From Gemmatimonadota bacterium (GTDB taxonomy: Bacteria > Latescibacterota > UBA2968 > UBA8231), in NCBI GenBank assembly GCA_018660835.1, contig JABJJN010000072.1, positions 1-64,000 of the forward strand: DNA of 64,000 nt, in the 5' to 3' direction. Numbering within the stretch: position 1 is the stretch's first letter; each line of letters starts with the position of its first letter. This document shows positions 19,184-30,077 of the stretch, one piece after another. The translations under genes were made by a program, and so were the position numbers. The notes beneath the pieces are model-generated. The model had not been told where the DNA came from. It saw only the letters and a program-made list of their open reading frames with translations, and did not search any database.

Positions 19184-20068
19184 TCAGGGTGCGGCGAAAC
19201 GATCGTACTCAGCCTGAAGGGCAGACTGATCCAATGGGTCATCTGTGATGACCAGACCATAGCGCAATTCCAGGGTCTCTCCCACACCTGTTGTCAGATC
19301 TCCGGGGGCCAGCAATGCAGGTCCGAGTAGATTGGCCCGACAGAACCAGGGTGACGGATGACGCGGATTGCTGGGATGGTCGAACATCGCCACCATACCA
19401 CCGTCGGCGCCATCAGCGGCGACCCATTGCGCCGTCTCTCCCATGATCTGCTCGTGTCCGGCTCGCCCTTCACTGTCGCGTGCCCTGGACTCACGATCGG
19501 GGTGTTCTGTCCCGCCGAAACCAGGCCCCATGCGCAGGACCAGACCGCTGTAGTGGGCGGGCGCTCGTGTGGCGCCAAGGGTGAGTTCGCCATCTATGGG
19601 ATTGATTCTGGTCAAGACATTCCAGCGGTGCCCGCCATCAAAGGGCTCGATCTCCCATACACGCTGCTCTTTGGCGAAGATGCGATCATCCGCGTCGAGC
19701 CAACTCAGTTCATGGTCGATACGAATTCCACCTTCGTCGGTAGTGGCCAGGTGATTGAAGTGATCATGGCGTTGTACACCGTGCGTTTCGACCCGTTCAT
19801 ACTTGCCCGTCTCAGGGGTAAACCAAGCACCACCCCAGAGATTCGATCCGTTCGCGTGAACCCATCCGAAGAACAGTCCCGTGTGCCACAGATGGTCCCA
19901 TGGACGATACTCAGCCAGTTGTAGACCCGCAGGAGTGTAAATGGGTGCGAAGGAGGGTTTCGGAGATTCCCAGCGTGCCACGTCATCTGCAACACGGTAC
20001 AAAGCAACGGGGCGATCACCGTCCATGACGTCGGCACCCAGTGGACTGGCGCGTACGATCAATGGCAT
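19184..20068 (-). CDS. PmoA-family (DUF6807-like) protein
   Basis: RPWDHLWHTGLFFGWVHANGSNLWGG, IVVxDHPxNPRHPSPWF-like segment. Confidence 0.7.
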   Translation of the reverse strand: MPLIVRASPLGADVMDGDRPVALYRVADDVARWESPKPSFAPIYTPAGLQLAEYRPWDHLWHTGLFFGWVHANGSNLWGGAWFTPETGKYERVETHGVQRHDHFNHLATTDEGGIRIDHELSWLDADDRIFAKEQRVWEIEPFDGGHRWNVLTRINPIDGELTLGATRAPAHYSGLVLRMGPGFGGTEHPDRESRARDSEGRAGHEQIMGETAQWVAADGADGGMVAMFDHPSNPRHPSPWFCRANLLGPALLAPGDLTTGVGETLELRYGLVITDDPLDQSALQAEYDRFAAP

Positions 20069-20114
20069 CGGTCGATCCTTGCAGATTTCTTCACAGGTTT
20101 CTTCACAGGGTTCC

Positions 20115-21047
<933 letters not shown>

Positions 21048-21126
21048 TGAATGTTATCCCTTGTCCAACCTGGTCTGGTAAGTTTCAGGCCCTTTCGTGT
21101 TCTCAATGCCGGGCCCCTCATCACGT

Positions 21127-22236
21127 TTAGCGGCGCACAATCCCATTGCGCAAGACGTCAACGAGTCTATCACTCGCTTTTCCATCCCACAATTCGGGAA
21201 TTCGCCCCGCTTTCCCTCCGTGCTCGAGAATATCGGTCGCCGTCGTCACAATGTCCGCAGGGGTCGTGCCCACAAGCGTGTTGGTGCCCTCATCGATGGT
21301 GACGCGGCGCTCCGTGTTGGGTCGCAGGGTCATGCAAGGCACTCCCAGGGCAGTCGTCTCCTCCTGGATCCCACCTGAATCGACCAGGACCACACGAGCT
21401 GCCGCTTGCAACGCAAGCATATCGATGTAGCCGAGAGGATTGCAGAGTGTGACGCCCGGTGCGGACGCCAGTTTCTGCGTAAACCCAAACGAATCCAGGC
21501 GTTGCCGAGTTCGCGGATGCACGGGAAAAACCAACTCGATTTGTGCCGCGATCTCGAGCAGGGCCGACAGAATACCGTCGAGGGTCTGCGCGTCGTCGAC
21601 ATTGGACGGTCTATGCAGAGTCACCAGGCCGAACTCGCCCGCCGTTACACCATGACGCGCCAGCGCATCACTGGCCTGCGCTTTTGGCAGGAACTGACGC
21701 AATGTATCGATCATGACGTTGCCAATCCGGAAGATGCAACGCGATGGCACTTGCTCAGCCTGCAGATGCTGGTCCGCTTCCGCACAGTGGGTGAAGAGCA
21801 TATCTGCTACGGCATCCACGGCAACCCGGTTGATTTCCTCCGGCATCGTCCGATCGCCACTGCGCAAACCTGCCTCCACATGGCCCACAGGAATCTGTCG
21901 GGTCGCGGCAGACAGACTGCATGCGACTGTGCTGGAGACGTCACCAACGACGAGCACCAGATCCGGCTCTTCATCGACCAACACAGGGTCGAATTTGTCC
22001 ATGATGTCCGCCAGCTGCCGTACTGGACCGGCATCGGCTCGGGCCTGCAGATGGTATTGGGGTGGTCCCAACTCGAGTTCTTCAAAAAAGATCTCTGACA
22101 GCTGATAGTCGTAGTGTTGGCCCGTGTGCACGACAACGGGTGGTGCGAATAGGTCGGGTGATCGGCGCAATGCGGCGGCGATCGGTGCAATCTTGGGGAA
22201 ATTGGGGCGTGCTCCGGCGACGAGCAGAACCTTCAC
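21127..22236 (-). CDS. wecB: UDP-N-acetylglucosamine 2-epimerase (non-hydrolysing)
   Basis: VAGARPNFPKIAPI, HTGQHYD, VGHVEAGLRSGDRTMPEEINR, DSGGIQEET. Confidence 0.92.
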   Translation of the reverse strand: MKVLLVAGARPNFPKIAPIAAALRRSPDLFAPPVVVHTGQHYDYQLSEIFFEELELGPPQYHLQARADAGPVRQLADIMDKFDPVLVDEEPDLVLVVGDVSSTVACSLSAATRQIPVGHVEAGLRSGDRTMPEEINRVAVDAVADMLFTHCAEADQHLQAEQVPSRCIFRIGNVMIDTLRQFLPKAQASDALARHGVTAGEFGLVTLHRPSNVDDAQTLDGILSALLEIAAQIELVFPVHPRTRQRLDSFGFTQKLASAPGVTLCNPLGYIDMLALQAAARVVLVDSGGIQEETTALGVPCMTLRPNTERRVTIDEGTNTLVGTTPADIVTTATDILEHGGKAGRIPELWDGKASDRLVDVLRNGIVRR

Positions 22237-22243
22237 GAGTAGC

Positions 22244-22277
22244 TGATTTCGATCACAGAGTGATTTCGATCACGGAG
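22244..22277. promoter_or_regulatory. Two 17-bp tandem units with CRP/FNR-like dyads (GTGA-N6-TCAC)
   Basis: TGATTTCGATCACAGAG / TGATTTCGATCACGGAG just upstream of wecB. Confidence 0.5.
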
Positions 22278-22573
22278 GGCGTGGGTTTCGACGCGAGGAT
22301 GGAGACAACCAATGGCAGATTTATGAAGATACAGGGGGCGCAGGCGCGGTGCCAACCATGGCCATCAAATGATTGAATTTGCCATTGATGACCGTACCGT
22401 TGACGCTCCCGACAGCCGATCATACGTTAGCCGCAGGTGACCGGATGATCCCTATGAGCACGTCACCTGGCCTGAGGCCGGCACCGTAGCGCCCTGGGTC
22501 GCCCCACTGGCGCGTAAATCTTCCACATCCTTCTACCCACCGCTGCTTGCACAGCCTGCTTGAGGCCGCTCTA

Positions 22574-25500
22574 ATGGCAACGTCCGAATTCGTTCATTTG
22601 CACGGTCATAGCGAATACTCGCTTCTTGACGGTGCCTGCCATATCAACGCCATGGCACCCGCTGCCGCCGAGCAGGGCATGTCTGCCCTGGCCGTTACCG
22701 ATCACGGCAATCTGTTTGGCGCCATCTCCCATTACCGGGCCTGCCACGATGCGGGTGTCAAGCCGATTCTTGGCTGCGAGACCTACGTATCGATCGGGAG
22801 TCGGCACGAGCGCAAGGGTGCCCGCGGACTGACGCACGGATCGAACCACCTGGTTCTGTTGGCCAAGAATCATCAGGGGTGGAAGAATCTGATCAAGCTC
22901 GTATCGAAGGGTTATACGGAGGGTTTCTACTATAACCCCCGCATCGACAAGGAGCTTTTACGAGAGTACTCGGAGGGACTCGTTTGCCTCTCAGCATGTG
23001 TCAGCGGCGAAGTTGCCCATCTGATCCGGGAAGAGGGTCTCGACAGCGCGGAAACAGCGGCGCGCGAGTTCATGGACATCTTCGGCGATGACTATTACCT
23101 CGAAATCCAGCGACATGGCATCGACATCGAGGCAAAGGTCAATGACGGGCTGCTCAAGCTGCATGACCGACTCGACGTGCCCTTGGTAGCGACGAATGAC
23201 TTCCATTTTCTGGGGGCTGATGATCACTCTGCACACGACGCACTGGTGTGCATCCAGACGGGCAAGATGATCGCTGACACACAGCGAATGTGTTACCCGG
23301 CAGGCCTCTATATGAAGAGTCCCGCCGAAATGCAGAAGTTGTTCGCCGACTTGCCCCAGGCGATCGAGAACACCGTTGCCATCGCCGAGAAGTGCAATGT
23401 TGAACTCCAGTTTGGCGATCTGATCTTGCCGGAATTCACGATTCCGGATGAGTTCGAGCATGCCTACGACTATCTGACACATCTGGCCCACGACGGTCTC
23501 AAACGACGCTACGACCGAACGGATGATGCCCTGCGTGATCGTGTCGACTACGAACTCGGCATCATCAAGCAGATGGGCTTCGTCGACTATTTCCTCATTG
23601 TCTGGGATTACGTCCACTACGCCCACAGTATTGGCATGACCGTCGGCCCTGGCCGTGGCTCGGGCGCCGGCTCTCTCGTCGCCTACAGCCTTGGGATCAC
23701 CAATACGGATCCGATCAAGCACTCACTGTTGTTCGAGCGCTTCCTGAATCCGGAACGTGTGAGTCCTCCCGATTTCGATATCGATTTCGCCGATCGCGAG
23801 AAGCTCGTGCAGTATGTGGTCGAGAAGTATGGCGAGAGCAATGTCTGCCAGATCATCACATTCGGAACCATGGGTGCCAAAGCCGTCCTGCGTGACGTCG
23901 GGCGAGTCCTGGGGATGGGATTTGGTGACGTGGATGCCATCGCCAAACTCGTCCCAAATGAGCTGAAGATTACCCTCGACAGTGCCATCGAAAAAACGCC
24001 TGAGCTCAAGATGATGGCTCAGGGCAAAGGTGATGCTCAGCAGCAACAGTTACTGACCCATGCGCTCAAATTGGAAGGTTTGGCGCGCCACGCATCCATC
24101 CACGCAGCGGGCGTGATCATCGCACCCAGTGATGTGTCAGACTACATGCCCCTCTACAGGGCACCGAAGGACGGCAAGATTACGACACAGTGGGACGGGC
24201 CCACATGTGAAGATTTTGGCTTCCTCAAGATGGACTTTCTCGGCCTCAACGAGCTCAACCTGATGGACGAAGCGGTTCGTCTGATTCGGCTGCAACAACC
24301 CGAATTCGACATCGATGCGCTTCCCTGGGATGACGGTCCGACATATGACTTGTTCGGTCGCGGTGAAACCGTCGGCGTCTTTCAGTTCGAGTCGGCGGGC
24401 ATGCGTGAGTACCTGTCGCAGCTGAAACCGGACAAGATTGCCGATATCATCGCCATGAATGCACTCTATCGGCCTGGGCCGATGGACAAGATCCCTGACT
24501 ACATCGCGCGCAAACAGGGCCGCCAGGAGGTCGTTTACCTCCATCCTGATCTGGAAGAAATCCTCGCCGAAACCTACGGTGTCATCGTCTACCAGGAGCA
24601 GGTTCTGCAGATTGCACAGAAGATGGCCGGCTTCACGCTCGGTGGCGCAGATATTCTGCGTCGGGCGATGGGAAAGAAGAAGGCCGAAGAAATGGCCAAG
24701 CAGAAGAAGGCCTTCATCGACGGCTGTCGCGCCCGCGACGTTGACAAGTCAGTTGCAGAGACGCTCTTCGCCGAAATCGATGTCTTCTCCGGGTACGGCT
24801 TCAACAAGTGTCACGCTGCACCCTACGCCGAACTGGCCTACAAGAACGCTTATCTGAAAGCGAACTGGCCTGGCGAATACATGGCGGCGAGTATGACCAC
24901 GTCGATCGGTGACTCAGACAAGGTCACCGTCTTGCTGGACGAGTGTCGGCGCATGGAGATTCCCGTGCTGCCACCCAATGTGAATGAGAGTGCCCCAAAC
25001 TTTACACCGACGCCCGATGGCGTTCGCTTTGGCCTGGCAGCGATCAAGAATGTCGGCCAAGGAGCGGCCCAATCGATTGTCGATGGTCGCGTCCAGGATG
25101 GTCCCTACGAAGACTTGTTCAAGTTCTGTGAACGCCTGGATCTGCGTGCGGTGAACCGGCGTGTCGTGGAATCACTGACCGCCGCGGGGGGACTCGACGA
25201 GTTTGGCGGTGGTCATCGAGCGCAGATGCTGGAGGTCCTCGACCTGGCATTGCGTCATGCACAAACAGTGCAGGAAGAGCGCGGACGAGGTCAATTCAGT
25301 CTCTTCGGCGGCGACTCTTCAGCCCCGGAAATCGAACAGCAACTGACATTTCCGCAGGTCGAACCCTGGACAGAAACCGAGCAATTGGCCTACGAACGCG
25401 ATCTGCTCGGCTTCTATGTCACGTCTCACCCTTTGAGCCGTTTCGAACGGGACCTGAGAATGTTTGCGACTCCCCTGTCCGAAGCCTCGTCAGGCAACGA

Positions 25501-26038
25501 TGGTGAGGCCATACGGGTTGGCGGCCTGATTACTCGCATCAGCACATCCAGCGATCGGCGCGGCAATACGATTGCCTTTGTGACCATCGAAGATCTCAAA
25601 GGCACGACGGACATTGTGTTTTTTGCTGATGCCTATGAGGCCAGTCGGGATCTGCTTGTGAATGACCGAGTGATACTGGTTGAAGGGCGCCTGAATGAGC
25701 GCAAGGGCATGATGAGTATCCTCGTCGACACGGCGATCGGACTGGAAGAGGCACGCGAGCGACTGACTCGGGCTGTCAATGTGGCGCTGCCAGCCAATCA
25801 CATGTGTGAGGAACTGCTGAGCGATCTGCGCTCGGTGTGTCAGCAATTTACTGGTCGTTGCGACCTTGTGATCCATCTACAAGGCGTCGACGAGATGGAG
25901 CGAGATACATTAATCCGGTCGCGCAGTATACGCGTCAATCCCTGTGACGAGTTGCTTTCCAGTGTGGATGCCCTCGACGGATCACCGGAGACATGGCTCA
26001 CAGCTGTACCGCCTCATGCAAGACTTGCACGGGCATGA
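22574..26038 (+). CDS. dnaE: DNA polymerase III subunit alpha
   Basis: FVHLHGHSEYSLLDGA PHP motif, VGPGRGSGAGSLVAY, PDFDIDFAD, FNKCHAAPYA. Confidence 0.97.
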   Translation: MATSEFVHLHGHSEYSLLDGACHINAMAPAAAEQGMSALAVTDHGNLFGAISHYRACHDAGVKPILGCETYVSIGSRHERKGARGLTHGSNHLVLLAKNHQGWKNLIKLVSKGYTEGFYYNPRIDKELLREYSEGLVCLSACVSGEVAHLIREEGLDSAETAAREFMDIFGDDYYLEIQRHGIDIEAKVNDGLLKLHDRLDVPLVATNDFHFLGADDHSAHDALVCIQTGKMIADTQRMCYPAGLYMKSPAEMQKLFADLPQAIENTVAIAEKCNVELQFGDLILPEFTIPDEFEHAYDYLTHLAHDGLKRRYDRTDDALRDRVDYELGIIKQMGFVDYFLIVWDYVHYAHSIGMTVGPGRGSGAGSLVAYSLGITNTDPIKHSLLFERFLNPERVSPPDFDIDFADREKLVQYVVEKYGESNVCQIITFGTMGAKAVLRDVGRVLGMGFGDVDAIAKLVPNELKITLDSAIEKTPELKMMAQGKGDAQQQQLLTHALKLEGLARHASIHAAGVIIAPSDVSDYMPLYRAPKDGKITTQWDGPTCEDFGFLKMDFLGLNELNLMDEAVRLIRLQQPEFDIDALPWDDGPTYDLFGRGETVGVFQFESAGMREYLSQLKPDKIADIIAMNALYRPGPMDKIPDYIARKQGRQEVVYLHPDLEEILAETYGVIVYQEQVLQIAQKMAGFTLGGADILRRAMGKKKAEEMAKQKKAFIDGCRARDVDKSVAETLFAEIDVFSGYGFNKCHAAPYAELAYKNAYLKANWPGEYMAASMTTSIGDSDKVTVLLDECRRMEIPVLPPNVNESAPNFTPTPDGVRFGLAAIKNVGQGAAQSIVDGRVQDGPYEDLFKFCERLDLRAVNRRVVESLTAAGGLDEFGGGHRAQMLEVLDLALRHAQTVQEERGRGQFSLFGGDSSAPEIEQQLTFPQVEPWTETEQLAYERDLLGFYVTSHPLSRFERDLRMFATPLSEASSGNDGEAIRVGGLITRISTSSDRRGNTIAFVTIEDLKGTTDIVFFADAYEASRDLLVNDRVILVEGRLNERKGMMSILVDTAIGLEEARERLTRAVNVALPANHMCEELLSDLRSVCQQFTGRCDLVIHLQGVDEMERDTLIRSRSIRVNPCDELLSSVDALDGSPETWLTAVPPHARLARA

Positions 26039-26084
26039 TCTCCAAGCCCACTGACAAGCCACGGCGCATTCCTATATTCCAGAC

Positions 26085-26678
26085 GTGATGACGACCTTGC
26101 CAACTTGTAGTCGCGTGCGGCTCATGCCTCTCGTGATTTGCCTGATTCTTACCCCCCTTCTGACCCACACCGGTTGCTCAGACAGCGGTGGGGCAAGTCA
26201 GGTCGATCTGGCGTCTCAGGCACCACAGATCCCTGTGCCAGATGCGACGCAATTTGACGTCGCATCACACACTGGTAAAATCGTCGTTGTGAATTTCTGG
26301 GCCACATGGTGCGGCCCCTGTCGGATCGAAATACCGGCCCTGGTCAAGTTGCGAGAATCCTTCGCCGCTGACGAGGTCATCATCGTCGGTATTTCCACTG
26401 GAGAGTACGGATCTCCCGAGCAGGTGCGTAACAAGCTGGCCGCCTTCATCGAGCAGAAAGACATCAACTATCCGATCTTCTACGACGAATCAATGCAGGT
26501 TACGCATCAGTACAACGAGATGGCGCCCTTCCTGCATGCTGGCATTCCGGCGACGATGGTCTTTGATCGGCAAGGACGCGTTCACAAGCGACATCTGGGC
26601 GTACCCATGTATGACGGACAACTCGATCCACTCGGTGTCCTTCAGCGGGACATTCAGGGCCTTCTGGACCAGTCCTGA
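26085..26678 (+). CDS. TlpA/ResA-like thioredoxin-fold protein
   Basis: Signal peptide/lipobox-like HTGC, VVNFWATWCGPCRIEIPAL. Confidence 0.88.
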   Translation: MMTTLPTCSRVRLMPLVICLILTPLLTHTGCSDSGGASQVDLASQAPQIPVPDATQFDVASHTGKIVVVNFWATWCGPCRIEIPALVKLRESFAADEVIIVGISTGEYGSPEQVRNKLAAFIEQKDINYPIFYDESMQVTHQYNEMAPFLHAGIPATMVFDRQGRVHKRHLGVPMYDGQLDPLGVLQRDIQGLLDQS

Positions 26679-26720
26679 TCATTCTCGCCAGCCCTGATCT
26701 CTATTCGTCACAGAGCGGCC

Positions 26721-26753
26721 AAAAAAAAAGGGCATCCCGGCTGGGATGCCCTT
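26721..26753 (-). terminator. Intrinsic terminator for the minus-strand gene
   Basis: AAGGGCATCCC-GGCT-GGGATGCCCTT with A9 on + (U9 on -). Confidence 0.9.
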
Positions 26754-26859
26754 CCTCTTCTAAACTCTGGTACTCAGTCCCCGTCGATCTCGCTCTGTCA
26801 GCCTCACTTTGGTAGCAGGTGAAGCGCCTTGAGGCCGGTCATGAGGACGGGTCGCGCTC

Positions 26860-27144
26860 TTAGCTGACGTATTCCTGGAGAATCGCCTTGCCGTGGCGCT
26901 TGACGAGGATTCCCTTGAAAGTCTCCAGAGAGATTCCCTTGCGCAGTTGTTCGAGAGCAACGGTCTTCGCCATCACCATCATCGTTCCGTTGCGATAGTC
27001 TGGAAAGCGGCAGAAGCTCGACGTGATCGCCTCACCGGTGACGCAACAGGTGTCTTCTAACTCCAACTCCTGCTGAGACTCAGGGTGAAATCCGAAATCT
27101 GTCGATTCCTCGCCGTCTTCGTCCTTGGACTTGGCCTTGGCCAT
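26860..27144 (-). CDS. Small uncharacterised acidic/cysteine-containing protein
   Basis: ORF MAKAKSKDEDGEESTDFGF...LEDTCCVTGEAITSSFCRF followed by a terminator. Confidence 0.65.
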   Translation of the reverse strand: MAKAKSKDEDGEESTDFGFHPESQQELELEDTCCVTGEAITSSFCRFPDYRNGTMMVMAKTVALEQLRKGISLETFKGILVKRHGKAILQEYVS

Positions 27145-27244
27145 GGTAGGGTCTTTCTTCCGATGCAAATTGGTAGATGACTCAAGCCTACGAATATAGG
27201 GCAGTTTGCTACAATCGCAACGGAGCCCGAGCTACCCCAGCAGG

Positions 27245-28003
27245 CTAGAATGGCAGGTCGTGAAAGCGGGACAGGACATCAGGACCAGACTCTGTGACAG
27301 CGATTGTGTGCTCGAATTGAGCAGACCGCATCCCGTCCGCGGTGACTGCCGTCCACTCGTCTTCCAGGACACGAACATCGGCGACGCCTGCATTCACCAT
27401 GGGTTCGATAGTGAACACAACACCTGGCTGCAGCCGACGACCGGTTCCAGACGTGCCGAAATGCAAGAGCTGCGGCTCCTCGTGGAAATTGCGCCCGATG
27501 CCATGACCACAGTAGTCGCGCACGACAGAGAAACCGGCCGCTTCAATGTGGGTCTGGATCTGGTGTCCCACATCTCCCAAACGCGCCGCCGGTTCACTAG
27601 TTCGCAGACCGATCTCAAGTCCTTCCTTGGTCGTTGCGAGCAATCGAGCAGTTTCTGGATCGATGTCACCCACGCCAAAGGAGACATTCATGTCTCCATG
27701 ATATCCGGCATTTTTTACGGCGATGTCGACTGAGATGATGTCACCATTCGCCAAACGGCGAGTGCCAGGAATTCCGTGGACGACCACCTCATTGATCGAC
27801 GTGCAGATACTACGTGGGTAGCCGCGGTAGTTGAGGGCACTGGCTACCGCGCCTTGCTGGCGGATGTAGGCGTCGGCAACCTCGTCCAATTCAGCCGTAG
27901 TAATACCGGGCGCAACCAGGTCGACCATGAGAGCCATGGCATCTGCCGCGATCCGGCAACTGTCGCGAATTCTCTCAATTTCATCTTGGGATTTCAGGTG
28001 CAT
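27245..28003 (-). CDS. map: Methionine aminopeptidase type I
   Basis: NEVVVHGIP, GYHGDMNVSF, YCGHGIGRNFHEEPQ, VFTIEPMV. Confidence 0.93.
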   Translation of the reverse strand: MHLKSQDEIERIRDSCRIAADAMALMVDLVAPGITTAELDEVADAYIRQQGAVASALNYRGYPRSICTSINEVVVHGIPGTRRLANGDIISVDIAVKNAGYHGDMNVSFGVGDIDPETARLLATTKEGLEIGLRTSEPAARLGDVGHQIQTHIEAAGFSVVRDYCGHGIGRNFHEEPQLLHFGTSGTGRRLQPGVVFTIEPMVNAGVADVRVLEDEWTAVTADGMRSAQFEHTIAVTESGPDVLSRFHDLPF

Positions 28004-28101
28004 CATCGGGTTCCAAATCTTCGGCAACGAATGACAGAGGATCGCAGTATCACAGCCACCGAAGTGGCTGTCAAGATCTGATTGGGTAAGATAGATTCAC
28101 T

Positions 28102-29118
28102 ATGGGCATACCTGTCGTATCGGTTCTGCTGCCTGTCTATAATGGCGCGGCGACCTTGGCGGAGGCACTAGAGAGCCTCCGTAGTCAATCCATGGACGAT
28201 CTGGAGATCGTTGTCGTAGACGATGGATCGACAGATGCAACTGGCTCGCTGCTTGCCAGCTGGGATGATCCGCGTTTGCGCGTCATCTCTCTGCCACATG
28301 CAGGTCTGCTGCCGGCTCTGAATACGGGACTGGCCGCGTGCCAGGGCGAATTCATTGCCCGCATGGACGCAGATGATCGGTCCCACGAGACCCGCCTGGA
28401 AGAGCAGGTCGACCTGCTACGCAGTGACGACCGAATCGGCGTCGTCGGTTGCCTCGTCCATTCCTTTCCGCCGCAGGATGTGGCCGAGGGATTCCGCATC
28501 TATGAACAATGGCAGAATCAGTTGGTTACGCACCAGGACATCACCCGCGAAATCTTCATCGAAAGCCCGATCGCTCACCCCTCTGCCATGATGCGTCGTG
28601 GGGAGTTGCAGCAGATGGGTGGCTACCACGAAAACGGCTGGCCAGAGGATTATGATCTTTGGCTGCGTTACCACGCGGTGGGCCGACACTTCGCCAAGGT
28701 GCCCCACGTGAGACTGGATTGGCGCGAGCATGGCGCCCGGGCGACGCGCACGGATAGTCGATACTCGGTGGAGAATTTCCTCCGCGCCAAGGCACACTAT
28801 CTGCTGGCTGGCCCCCTGGCAGAGCGCAATGGTTTGTTCGTGTGGGGTGCCGGTAAAACCGGACGACGACTGTCCAAACACCTGATCCGCGGCGGACAAC
28901 CACCTGACAGATTTGTCGATGTCGCCGATGACAAGATCGGAAAAACCTTGCGAGGCATTCAGATCATCGGTGTCGAGGATGTGCTGTCTCATTGGGCTGA
29001 GTTTGAGCGACCGATCCTGCTGGCCGCCGTCGCTTCGCGCGGCGCACGACAGCTGATTCGGCAGCAATTGAGTGATTGGGGTTGGCAGGAGGGTGTTGAA
29101 TACCTCTGCGTCGCCTGA
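28102..29118 (+). CDS. GT2 glycosyltransferase with C-terminal Rossmann-like domain
   Basis: VSVLLPVYNGAATLAEALESLRSQ, ARMDADDRS; C-terminal GLFVWGAGKTGRRLSKHLI. Confidence 0.82.
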   Translation: MGIPVVSVLLPVYNGAATLAEALESLRSQSMDDLEIVVVDDGSTDATGSLLASWDDPRLRVISLPHAGLLPALNTGLAACQGEFIARMDADDRSHETRLEEQVDLLRSDDRIGVVGCLVHSFPPQDVAEGFRIYEQWQNQLVTHQDITREIFIESPIAHPSAMMRRGELQQMGGYHENGWPEDYDLWLRYHAVGRHFAKVPHVRLDWREHGARATRTDSRYSVENFLRAKAHYLLAGPLAERNGLFVWGAGKTGRRLSKHLIRGGQPPDRFVDVADDKIGKTLRGIQIIGVEDVLSHWAEFERPILLAAVASRGARQLIRQQLSDWGWQEGVEYLCVA

Positions 29119-29229
29119 ACAATAGCTGCTTGCGGTTGGTCCCTATCGTTGGTATTAATGCAGGACCTGTAGCATACCATCGATTCTCCCCGTCCCCTCC
29201 CAAGTCTCACCACCTGGTAAGGAGATGGT

Positions 29230-29982
29230 TTGATGGACAGTTCAGCCTATATCGATCTCAACAGTGGAGAGCAGGAAACAGTCTTCTTCTTTCTCCTGAA
29301 TGCCTATCTGTTGTCACGGATAGAGACAGGTTGCGAGTCGGACGGAGATGAAGAGGTCAATGTATACATGGCCGGTCTGTTGCACGGGGTGGTGGATGGT
29401 CGTTTCTACACCCAAGCGACGGACCATCTGGCCGTGTCATGCACCGATGTCCAGCGCAAGGCCGAGGACGGTGGATCAGACCGATCGCGAACTGACGTCT
29501 ATCGCGCCAACGCCGATCATCGGATGATCGCCTTCGGTCTGTTTGACGGATGGGGCGAGAGATCTTCGCGTTTGCGAAGCGCAACGTCCACGTCGGAAGG
29601 TTATCTGGAAGAAGCGCAAAAGTTCTACGGCTGGGCATCAGCCTATTGCCGGCGAATGCCGCAGCGCTACGGTATGCTCGCCCAGACGCTGGATCGGCTT
29701 GCACAGGACTTCAAGACGTATCATGGCGTGCTCGATCACATGTCTCGACATCATCTTGATTTGCTCCCGAGACTCACACGTGGTCAGACTTTCCATCTGG
29801 AACATGAGGCACATGAATCAGCTCTGCCGGCGATCGAGGAACACGCCCTCGATCGCATGTTGGACGCCTACAACGCATGGCGTTCAGAGCCCAACTCTGA
29901 CACGCGCGATGAATTTCTGCGCCAAAGCAGCACGTATAGTCAGCTCCGGCCGGCCTTCACAGGTGACAACCTGCTGAACTAG
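29230..29982 (+). CDS. Hypothetical protein, no family recognised
   Basis: 250 aa ORF with upstream AAGGAG; soluble, helix-rich appearance. Confidence 0.7.
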   Translation: MMDSSAYIDLNSGEQETVFFFLLNAYLLSRIETGCESDGDEEVNVYMAGLLHGVVDGRFYTQATDHLAVSCTDVQRKAEDGGSDRSRTDVYRANADHRMIAFGLFDGWGERSSRLRSATSTSEGYLEEAQKFYGWASAYCRRMPQRYGMLAQTLDRLAQDFKTYHGVLDHMSRHHLDLLPRLTRGQTFHLEHEAHESALPAIEEHALDRMLDAYNAWRSEPNSDTRDEFLRQSSTYSQLRPAFTGDNLLN

Positions 29983-30005
29983 CAGGTGACAACCTAGTGA
30001 AATAG
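29960..30005. repeat. 23-bp imperfect tandem duplication spanning a stop codon
   Basis: CAGGTGACAACCTGCTGAACTAG / CAGGTGACAACCTAGTGAAATAG. Confidence 0.9.
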
Positions 30006-30077
30006 AAAGTGCTCGGAGAATCTGTGTAGGTGTAGAATTGCCAACCAGGGCAGGGCTGACAGACGGGCCGGCCTGTT

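Noticed and set aside
22390-22475. CAGGTGAC-N20-GTCACCTG inverted repeat upstream of dnaE
   Set aside because: Short arms, long spacer and no placement evidence; too weak alone
28417-29067. 216-aa minus-strand ORF opposite the GT2 fusion
   Set aside because: Antisense to a clear glycosyltransferase; no motif
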